This document shows positions 49,801 to 61,800 of a stretch of 64,000 nt of DNA, one piece after another. This DNA is from Adineta steineri. Lineage: Eukaryota; Rotifera; Eurotatoria; Adinetida; Adinetidae. The stretch's first letter is position 1. Each line of letters opens with the position of its first letter. The notes below the pieces were generated by a model. It was not told where the DNA came from. It did not search any database and saw nothing but the letters and a program-made list of their open reading frames with translations. A program made the position numbers and the translations under genes. The DNA is taken from NCBI GenBank assembly GCA_905250115.1, contig CAJNOI010000003.1, positions 288,427 to 352,426 on the forward strand, read 5' to 3'.

Positions 49801-52800
49801 ATATTTTCAACTTAGTGCTGTTAACCAAGAAGGTGAACTGTGTGTAGGAGGAGCAGGTGTATTTGCTGGTTATCTTGGACGTAATGATTTAACTGCAAAA
49901 GCTCTCGTTGAAATAGATGGTGAAATATTCTATCGAACAGGTGATCTTGTTAGAATGAAAAATAATGGTCTTCTGCATTATGAAGGAAGAAAAGATCATC
50001 AAGTAAAATTACGAGGACAACGAATTGAACTTGGTGAAATCGAACGATGTTTACTTGACATGACATCAATATCTGCTTGTATTGTCATGAAATGGGATGA
50101 TGATTATCTAGTTGCTTATATTCAATCATCTCATGTGAATGAAGAACAACTACGTCAATACTGTCAGTCCTATCTTCCATCACATATGATTCCATCTTTC
50201 TTTATTATTCTTGATAAGTTCTCTTTAAATGCTAATGGAAAGGTAGATCGAAAATCTTTACCAATACCAAAATTTTTGTCTCATTCACCTGACACGACTC
50301 ATCACCAACATATAGAGCCAAGCAATGAACTTGAAATCTATATTCATTCATTGTGGTGTCAGATTCTCCGTCAAACCAAAATTTCTATCGATACAAATTT
50401 CTATAGTATCGGTGGTCACTCTATCTTACTCGTTCAATTATACCATAATTACAAGATGACAGTGAACAGTGATACGACTAAGATCAATATTTTTGAACTG
50501 TCCCAATATCTCACCATTGCTGATCATGCTCGTCTCATTTATCAATCAATAGATGATCCAGAAACATATCAAAAACTTTTGTCTGCTGTACATACTATGC
50601 AAGGTATATTGTATTATCTAATCAATTTTGCACACTTATTACTTTTTACTTTTTCTTTGTGTTCATAGAAACATCTATTCGAAAACGTACTTGTTCCATC
50701 TCCCATGAGAACATCATCCTTGTCGCAGATGAGTTGTCACGATACGAACCATTTCCCGTTACAGACATTCAACTAGCATATCTAGTTGGACGTGAAGGTG
50801 CCATTGAACTTGGTCATGTTTCTGTTTTTGACTATAATGAATATGATTTCTCATCAATGTTCGACATCGAATGCTTAGAACGAGCATTGAATTATTTAAT
50901 CCAACGACATGAAGCATTGCGTCTTATCTTTCCGTCTCATACTGAACAGAAAATTCTCAAAACAGTTCCTTATTATACTATATCTATTTTTAACTTAGAT
51001 GATGTCCAATCTTCTCAGAAATATCTGCTAGAACGACGAGAACAGCTATCACATCAGGTTCGACCAGCTGATCAATGGCCGTTATTTGATTTTCAAATAA
51101 CTCGCTTTATTATTGATGACGGTTATAAGATACGTTTGCATTGTGGTTTTGATTTGCTCATTTTGGATTTTTGGAGCATGAATTTAGTTTTACATGAATT
51201 AAATCAATTGTATTATAACTCGAATGATGTCTTGGTAGAACTAAAACTATCTTATCGAGATTACATTCTGGCACAACGACAATGGAAGAATACGACTATT
51301 TATAGCAGTGATAGACAGTACTGGATCAATCGTTTAAAATCGTTTCCATTAGGTCCAAATTTACCATTACAGTGTTTGCCAAACGAAATACATGTACAAC
51401 GTCATTGCAATGTAGCAACTATATTAGATCTACCATTGTGTCAAAAATTAAGAAAACGTATTACCGATTATGGGCTGACACCAGCCGGTTTCTTGACATC
51501 AATTTACGCTTTAGTATTGGGTAAATGGAGTGAAAATAAACATTTTGCTTTGAACCTACCAGTTTTCAATCGATTATCTATTCATCCGCAAGTCAATCAA
51601 ATAGCAGGAGATTTTACAACAGTTATACCATTGGAAATTAATTTGGATAAGATAATCACTTATTATGAATTTATTGACACTGTGCAGAAACAATTATGGA
51701 ACGATCTTGAACATATGTCTTATGATGGTGTGTCATTTATTCGTGACTTAATGCAGGTACATCAGACAAGAGATATTCTTTTACCGTATGTTTTCACATG
51801 CGGAGTAGATGTTGAAGGTATTCGTGAGCAAAATGTTGAACATAATATATTTTTTGATCAAGTGCCGGTTTATGCAATTAGTCAAACACCACAAATTTTT
51901 ATTGATCATATAGTAGAGGAAATTAATGATTGTTTATCAATAAATTGGACATATGTAGACAACTTATTTCGAAAGGAAATGATCAATCATATACATGATA
52001 CATATGTTGATTTACTTGTCAAATTAGCTTCGTTTGATGATACATGGCAACAGTCCATATTTATCTCTTTACCCTCAGAACAACAAAAACGACGATTAGA
52101 TTTCAATCAAACACAATGGGAATCAAACATTAAAGATAAACTACTTCATTCACTTGTCATTAAACAAGCTGAATTAACACCTAATGCATTAGCTATTCTC
52201 TCTTCTCAAGTGAATTTAACATACAGACAACTAATGGATCGGGTGTATTCATTGGCATATAATCTACAACAACAACATGAAATAAACTCCAATCAACTCA
52301 CCGCTATTCTTATGAAGAAAGGTTGGGAACAGATTGTTGCTTGTTTAGCTAGTTTAGTTTCAGGTAGTGCTTACTTACCTTTGGATATTGATTCACCCTA
52401 TGATCGTCTTTGTTCATTAATTGAAGAAACTAATGTTCAGATTATTCTCACACAATCTCATTGTCAACATAGATTTCCACATCTCACAACTATTTCAGTT
52501 GATATATGCACAACTGATGATAATTATCCAACACCATTTCCTATCAAACAACAATTAGCAACAGATTTAGCTTATGTTATTTATACATCTGGTTCAACTG
52601 GAAAACCAAAAGGTGTTATGATTAGTCATCAAGCTGTAGTAAATACTATTCTTGATATGAATTCAAGATTAGAAATCTCAACTAATGATAGAATATTTGC
52701 ATTATCACATCTCAATTTTGATTTATCAGTTTATGATATATTTGGAATATTGATTGGTGGTGGAACTATAGTAATTCCAGATCATGAAGATTATAAAAAT

Positions 52801-55800
52801 CCTGAACACTGGTATGATATGATAATTAAACATCATGTCACTATTTGGAATAGTGTTCCAATGTTAATGCAAATGTTTGTTGAACACCTCAAATATACAA
52901 ATAATCATAATCAATTACGACACATCTTATTGAGTGGGGATTGGATACCATTATCTTTACCCGATTCAATACAAACAACATTGGGTGAACAAGTAACAAT
53001 AACTAGTTTAGGTGGTGCAACAGAAGCATCGATTTGGTCAATTGCCTATACTCTACCAAAAGAAATACCACGAGAATGGAAATCAATTCCTTATGGAATG
53101 CCATTAAGAAATCAACAATATTATGTTTATGATATACATCTTGATGATTGTCCTGAATGGGTCATTGGCGAATTATACATTGGTGGTGAAGGTTTAGCTA
53201 ATGGTTACTGGAATGATCAAGAAAAAACACAATCAAGTTTTATTATTCATCCATTAACTAATGAACGTCTCTACCGAACAGGTGATTATGGTCGATTTCT
53301 GCCAAATGGATATATTGAATTTACGGGACGAAAAGATTTTCAAGTCAAAGTACATGGTCATCGTATTGAACTTGGTGAAATTGAACATCATTTACAACAA
53401 CATCCAGATATTCAACAAGCTATTGTTAATATTGATGACAAATCGAAACGCTTAATTGGATATATTATGCCAGAAAAATATCTTATTCTTATTAGCGGAT
53501 TTGATTCAACAGAGATGATAATCACTGACCCTGGTGAATATATCAATTTTAAGCTTGCAAGACTCAGTATAGGACATCAAAAAAAGGTAGAAAAGAGCTT
53601 TACTCTAACAAAACCGAAGCTTACAGAAACATTAATCAATGCATATTATATGAGAAAAAGTTATCGACAATTTACAAATGAAACTATAGAAAGATCTACC
53701 ATTGAAAAGCTGTTAAAAGGTTGTCATAATATCAACACAAACAAACAAATATCTTTACCTCGTCTCGATTTTGATACTCTTTGTCAATTATTATCGGTAT
53801 TAACACCCATCAGTATTTCTGAAGAACCTTTACCAAAATATCGTTATGGATCAGCTGGAACTCTTTATCCAGTACAGGTATATGTTGAGTTACCAAGATC
53901 TATAGATAATATCTTGCCTGGTATCTATTATCATAATCCAGATGAACATACTCTAGAGCTAATTAGTACTCAGATTAATAATGAAATTATGAACATACGT
54001 TTACATCTTGTTGGGCGATCATCAGCAATTGCACCACTGTACGGAATAGTATTGGGTTCTCTATTTTGTATGCTAGAAACAGGATATGTTATGGGATTAT
54101 TAGAAAAAGAAGGGTTAATATTGGGATTGTCATTTTCGAAAAATTCTCATAGCGACTCTATAACTCGTGATATTTTGAATATAGATGAGAATGACACACA
54201 TTGTTGTTTCAAAATTTCATCATATGAGCAGAATAATGCCAATAATGTAGAAAATGAAAATTATCAATGTGTTATTTATCTAAAATCGGTCAACAATAAC
54301 AAAGATCAATGGTTTACTTATAATAAAGAAAATGATACTGTTACATCTCTTGATGTCGAAGATGAAACTACACGAGAAGAAATACCATTATTTTTTGAAG
54401 ATCACGATGGTGCAAGAATCATATTCCATGATTGCCAATGTGCAATCTTCTTCATTGGACGATCAGAATGCGTAATGAATATAGGAAAGATATCCCAATT
54501 CTTAATGGATCATTGTATAGAAATGAATATCGGTATGTGTCCAATTGGTACTCGTGAGAATTTTCCAAAAAAAATTAATAATATATTAGATACTATTCTT
54601 ATTCATGAGAAACTAAATGGAAATGATATATTACATACATTATTTATTGGAAAGATTAGCAATAAACAAAAAAATGAACGCACCATTTCAAAAGTAAAAT
54701 CAATGCCAAGCTGGAGTGAAACATTAAGAATATGTCTAAAGAAAAAGCTTCCAATATATATGGTTCCATCACATTTTATTAGTGTTTCATCGTTTCCGTT
54801 AAGTCCAAATGGTAAAATTGATCGAAAAGCTTTACCAGAAATATCACTATCAGTGCTTCAACAAGAAGATACCTATGATGCACCAAATACTGAATTAGAA
54901 AAGACGATTGCGAACATTTGGCAAGAAATATTATACACAAATCGACTTACTATACATCATGATGATCCAGCTATAAATGTCTCTGGTATAGACAGACAAA
55001 CATCTTTTCTTATATCTACTACAGCTAGTTTCTTCAGCGTTGGCGGCAATTCTCTTTTACTTATTGAGATTTATCAGCATTATCAATCAAAATTTAATTT
55101 TGAAAGAGAAGCGTTGAGTATTCGATTCTTGTTTGACTATAACACCATAGTAGAACATGCAAAACTAATTGAAACAGTCATCATTGCTGGTGCACAACTG
55201 AAACAATGGCATACACTGCATATCAATGAAGGTAAAATAGTTTTAATTTACTTTTTTTAATAGCTCCAAATATTATTTTCACAAATTTCTAGGTATCGTA
55301 TCGTATGCTCAAGAACGCATATTTCTTGATGAACAAGTTCGTTTTTCTAACCAAATTGCCATTTACAATGAGCTGATGATTTTAAGAGTTACGAAAGGCT
55401 TATTATCAGTGAATCATTTATTGCAAGCTCTTCGCTATGTCCTAAGCAAACATAAGATATTAAGAACTTCTGTAGTTTTCAATGATGAGGACAGTATTTT
55501 AAAACAATGTATCACTGATAAACATCTGACATTTACATTGGCTGCCGATCAAACATTCAAAAATGAAACTGATCTTCACAACATTATTTCACAAATAAAT
55601 ACTAGTCCTAATTTGTTCGACTTATCAAGTGGTCGTGTTTTTTATTGTCAAATTCTCAGACAACATATGACATCTGATAAAAATCATGATAAAGAAATTA
55701 TTAAAAACTCTGATGTTCTCGTTATTGGCTTTCATCATGTTTCAATTGATGGATCAGCTGTCTCAATTTTTTTGAATGATCTAAGTAATATTTACAATAA

Positions 55801-58800
55801 TCACATGACGTGGTTAGATGATGAAAAATCATTACAATATATTGATTATGCTGTCCATGAACGTCTCATTGATATGACGTTGTCATGTGAATTTTGGCGC
55901 TTACAATTCGAAGGATGTAACCTGAAACGTCGATTGTCATTACCGATCGATCATCAGCGTTTATCTAATGATCAACGATCTGGTTTCGCTTCTACCGTGC
56001 AAATCACTTTCGACAGGAAAATATCGTCATCATTTCTTAACTATGCTTCTTTACAGCATTTGACACTATTTCAGCTTGGGTTGGCTACATTCTACACATT
56101 TTTATTCAAGTTAACATATCGTCAAACTGAGTTATGGATTTCATGCGTTAATGCTAATCGATACAGACCTGAATTACAGACTATGATAGGAATGTTTGTT
56201 TCAACATTACCATATTGTATGCAACTTGATCCTTGTTGGTCATTTGATGAAGTTACTAAACATGTACGAGAAAAATGTTTATCAATTCTTGAACATTCTC
56301 ATTATCCACTTCAACATATTCTTCGTGATTTTCATCTTGATCAATCAACTGCTCCTTTTCTTCAAACAGTTTTTGATTTCATTATTGAATCTTCAGTTAA
56401 TGATCAATTCACTTTCGATGATGTTAGCTTACAACCTGTATCATTAGAACACCTTTCGGAAGTGGCTAAGTTTGATTTTACATTGAAATTTATTTACGAT
56501 CCATTCTCGGATGACAACATATTGTCATGTCGTTTTATTTGTTCACGTGATCTATTTGAAGATAAGACAGTTACAGAAATGATACAAAGATTTCAATATC
56601 TTTTAGAACAACTTTTTTTAATGAATTTCAACGTTAATCAAACTGATTTAGTAGTTTCACCTATTGCCACACTTACTCTTGTCCTACCAGATGAAGTGAA
56701 TGAAATGCAACACGTAGCTTTTGACCGTCAATCAAATGTGACGAATGAAGGTATGTCTTTTTCCTGTTTACCATACATATGGTACTTTTATTGATATAGA
56801 TCAGTTAGATGAGAGAGACACGAATGATACGTATAAATATTATATTTTCAAAGTTAAAAATATTGATTGACTTGTGTTGGTTCAAAATTGATAGCGTTAA
56901 TCTATTTTTTAATATAGAATAAAAATATACAATATGAAAAGATCTTACTAATTTTCAATGTGAAAACCTTTCAAAAGTTTTTTTCCAGATAGGATGTTAT
57001 ATAGTATAGATATATGAGGTTTTGTAGTAATGATAAGCATAAGAATCGTGATAAGTTTTAGGTATGATAGTTTTCGGCTAGAATACTAAGAATAATATGA
57101 CAACTGAGCGAAACATAGTTTAGTTTATAAAGTTTTATATAGTTTTTATTGGCTAGTATTTAAATGAGCACTAATAGTGACTGAATGAGCAATAATTAAA
57201 ATACGAATTAGCAATAATCTTTGAGCAATAAAAAAATCTTTTTTGAGCAGTTTTAAATTATGAAATGGGTAATAATTAATCCATCAAATAGTAATATTAA
57301 TTTCATATTTTAGTAATAAGAAAAAAAAAACACCAGTTTTTATTTCTACAATTGGTCATAAGAAAAAAGAAAATGAGCAATAAATATACTATTGTAGCAA
57401 TAAAGCTTCTTTTGCTTTACATGGTCAGCCTCTTGAAAGTGTGGGTGTTAGTATGAATGATGATGAAGTGAACATATACACGGACCCACACCCACCCTTG
57501 AGAAAAGCTGACTTATTGATTAACTTGCCATAGACTTCACTTCTTTTGAGCTCGATTCGGTTAGATTCGGTTTGACAATTTTTTGGTAGAATTCGTTTCG
57601 ATTCCAAAAAATTACGAACCGATTCCACCTCTGATATATACACATAAACAGGATGGAAAAATTCAAAGACAATGAGGGAAAAATAAGGAGAAAGAAAAGT
57701 ACTTGAACGAGTCAACGCTTGGAAAATACTTCAGATAAAATGGAAAAAACAATAAATATGTGTAGATCCTGGATAAGTCACCTATACGATACAATCAAAA
57801 GAATGAAAAGAAAATATCTAACACAGACGAATAGTGCTGTAAACCCCAGTCCATAATAAAAGACCACCGGGTCTTCTATTATATTTCTCAAACTAAGTCT
57901 AAATTTACTGAAATCCTCATCAAAATACACATAATTTGTATAGAAATTTTTTCCAGAAGGGTCTTCTATTATTGGAGGTTCTTCTATTGAGAGGGGGTCT
58001 TCTGTTATAGAGGGAATTTAACACCTGGATTTATATTGCTCCTTACACATACGATTTATTGCTCGTTTAGTTTAATTATTGCTCATTTAATATATTTATT
58101 ACCCATTTAGTATAATTATTGCTCATTCAGTATATTTATTGCTCATTCAGTACTATTATCGCCCATTCAATTTTATTATTGCTAAATTTCGTTATTGCTC
58201 ATTTCGATTTTATTATTGCTCGTTTAAATATAAGTCGTTTTTTTTTGAAATATTTATTTGGCATAATAAAATTCAGATTTAATTCAGAACATAATTAATT
58301 ATATAAATATCGATGACACTTTTGTTATCTTATAATAATCTAACAATAACATCGTTAACTTTGTTTCTGCAAAAATTAATTAAAACAACATATTTTAGTG
58401 ACGCTAACTTATCTTTTTTAAATAAGATTAAACACTGTTTAAGTGCAAATCGCTCGTTTACACTATAGTTTGACGCTTTTTAGGCGAATCTATATTTATA
58501 ATTTTAAATAAAACTAACCATTTTTTAGTAAATTTTATTTTAATACATGATAATGAATATAAGAATATGATCAATAGGAATAAATTCGATGTTTCAATAA
58601 CTTATGTGCCATACATGCGTAAGTAAAAATCAACATCTGTAACACAACATTAACATTTAACTGATTATCCTTCTTTCACTTTATTTAGTAATACGAAAAT
58701 GAATTAAAAGTAGATTTTACTTAAAATTATTATCAGTCTTAAAATTAATTTTGTGTTTATACTTTGGAAAATTAGCTACCTTAAACTATGATACATTTTT

Positions 58801-61800
58801 CGGACAACTTTTATTTGAAAAGGTGTATATATGAAGAAAGTATAGGCGACGCATTAATTGTGAAGAGCTATTAAGACATTATAAAAAGTATATTCTAATT
58901 TATAATCGCATCATATTTTAAATATTACTTTTTTCAATATTCAAAGTTAATACACAGATTATTTTTCGAACAATGGGCCGTGAAGTTCTTCATAAAATAT
59001 GTAGTAAATGCTGTATTCCGAATATAAAAGTGAAATACTGCCTAAAAATTCGTGAGAATCTCAATTTCCAAAAACATATCTTTTCTTTTGTTTTTTGACG
59101 TTCTGAGACAAAAAACAAATTTATCATATTATGATGCGTCACCAACATCCATACGTTTCTAGTTAGTATTCTCATCATAGGGCATTGTTAAAATATGAAG
59201 AGTAAAAAACGTTGGATGAGATTTCCTCATGTAGCCTTTTACTTTTCTAATTTGTAAAAAAATCGCTCATTGTATGATCTGTAGAAAATTTCACGGTTTA
59301 CCTTAAAAAAAATCTGTGTTAATGTTGAATATAAAAAACTTACAAACTTATCATATATTCATATGTGAAGTTTTCATGTTTTTGACTATTCGAGATTATG
59401 AATATTTGAGACAGTAATATCAATTGAATCATTTAATTAAATAAAGGGAGCAACTGAGTAATGAGCCAGATGAATTCTAAAGACACATTTGTTAATCGGT
59501 AAACCTAGTTCGATTTCAATGTATTTCTTTGTTATAGCACCAGCATCATTTGCACAAGCTCGTATTTGGCTCGATGAACGAATTCGATTCGATCCAGACA
59601 AGCCTCAAATAGCAATCTACAATATGCCTTTTATTTATCGTCTGCAATCAAACCAAAGTTTATTGATTAAACAACTTCGTCATGCTCTTTATCTCACTGT
59701 TAACAAACATCCCTCACTTCACACATCACTTCATTTTGATATCGAAAAGAATCTACTAATGCAACGAGTTATTACACGAAAAGATAATTGTACTGATACG
59801 TTTTCAATTATCGAAACTACTTATGAAACAGATGAACAACTTAAGAAGATTTTACACGATGAGAAACGTAATCCTCATCTTTTTGATCTTACACAAGGTC
59901 CTGTCTTTCGATGTCATATTATTTATTATAAACAAATCTCTTCAAATGATCTACTTTCTGATCAAGATCTACTTATCTTTAACTTTCATCATGCTTTATT
60001 TGACTTTCCATCAATGCAAATGTTTCTTCATGATCTTAATGAAGCATATACAACAGGTCAATTAATAAGTGACGATAACACTAATCTTCGTTATCTTGAT
60101 TGTAAATATAATTAGTTATTGTACCTTTGTCTTTACTAATGAGTTCTTTCCTTTGATTACATAGATGCTGTGATTGAACAACAAATGTCAATGACTGGTG
60201 CAAGCATATTTTGGCTTGATGCTCTTCATGATTGTAAACTCGATCAACCTTTATCATTACCATTTGATCGATATCGTCTCTCAAATGAACACCGAACTGG
60301 TCGTGGAACATCTATTTCTTTTGATTTCGGTCAAGATCTCTCACATGACTTTCTTCTCTATGCATCATCAAATAATATATCTCTGGAATATCTTGCACTT
60401 GCTACTTATTATGGATTTTTGTTCAAATTAACGAATGGAGAAAAAGATCTATGCATTGGAATAAATACACTTGGTCGATATAGAGATGAACTTAACCCTA
60501 TTATTGGAATGTTTGTGAATGTTATACCTTTGCGATGTCAACTCGATTCTCATTTATCATTTCATGATCTTACTAAGCATGTTCAAGATAATATGATAAA
60601 TTATATGAAGTATTCTTATTTTCCTCTTCAACGTATTCTCAATCAACATTCTAATATATCAAATCCTGTATTTCTTGACACATCATTTGAATTTCTATCA
60701 TCTATGACAAAAGATGAAGAGAATGAAATAATTATTGGTGATAGTCGATTCTCTTTACTACCTTATTCAATTAAGATTAGTGAAGATGAAATAATGAGTA
60801 AATTTGATTTCATTCTTAGTTTTCAACATGATCTGAATCTAAATGAATTCTCATGCACACTCAATGCATCGCTTGATTTATTTAATGCTGAAACAGTTTG
60901 TATAGTTGCACAAAGATTGCAGACAATGTTACATCAACAATTTACATCTTCTAATAGTCAAATAAACAAACCAATCTATGAGTTATCATTAACATTATCA
61001 AATGAACAATATCTAATGCAATCATTGAATAATACACAAATATTATTTCCATCTCCTCTCACTTGTATTCATCATAAATTTGTGTATCAAGTAATGAAAC
61101 ATCCACAAAAACTAGCAGTTGAACTTGATGAACAATCATTGACATATTGTGAACTTCTATATTATGTTCAAGTATTATCTTTAACTCTTCTTAATGAATA
61201 TCATGTGTTTCCAGGTGAGATCGTGTGTCAATGTGTCGAGCGAAGTTTGTCAATGGTAAGTTCACTGAAGAAATAATTGTTTAAAATAAAAAAAGTTCGT
61301 TTGAACTAGGTGATTGGCATTATGGCGATTGAAATGGCTGGTGGTGTTTATTGTCCATTATCACCTCGAGATCCACAACATCGTTTGCATGCACTCACAC
61401 AACACACACAAAGTCGTCGGGTTCTTATTCATTCGTTTACAAAAATGAAGTTTAATAATGATATTCTTACGACAGATATTGATTCAGTATTGATTAATAA
61501 TGATGTAATGAGCGATGTTTATACTGATCGACTATCAACTGTTACAGTCACACCTAGTGACATTGCTTATATCATTTTCACTAGTGGTTCAACTGGAGTA
61601 CCAAAAGCAGTATGTTGACATTTGTATTTCTACCTTAGTTTTCATTGTTCTCTATTCTAACAGATTCAAGCACGCCATGAAAATCTCATTCATTTTATGA
61701 ACTCATTAGTCAGCATCGACGTATTGAACAAAAATGATACTGTCGTTCAGATTGCGCGCAGTTCATTTGACATTCATATTCAAGAAATACTTGGCGCTTT

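Larger units (their letters stand above)
56751..59537 (+). other. NRPS intron 8, 2787 bp, insertion-bearing
   Basis: Every other NRPS intron in view is 54-68 bp, except the first (207 bp). This one is flanked by a GT donor after AATGAAG and a cag/tag-type acceptor (tttgttatag), and the frame continues as C domain to C domain. The fold-back element and telomere-like motif inside it are listed separately. The part from about 58230 to 59537 is AT-rich, with nothing recognised. Confidence 0.85.

Noticed and set aside
58056-58227. CRISPR-like regular array
   Set aside because: Units are 20 bp and directly adjacent without unique spacers, in a eukaryotic intron; it is a tandem repeat inside a fold-back element.
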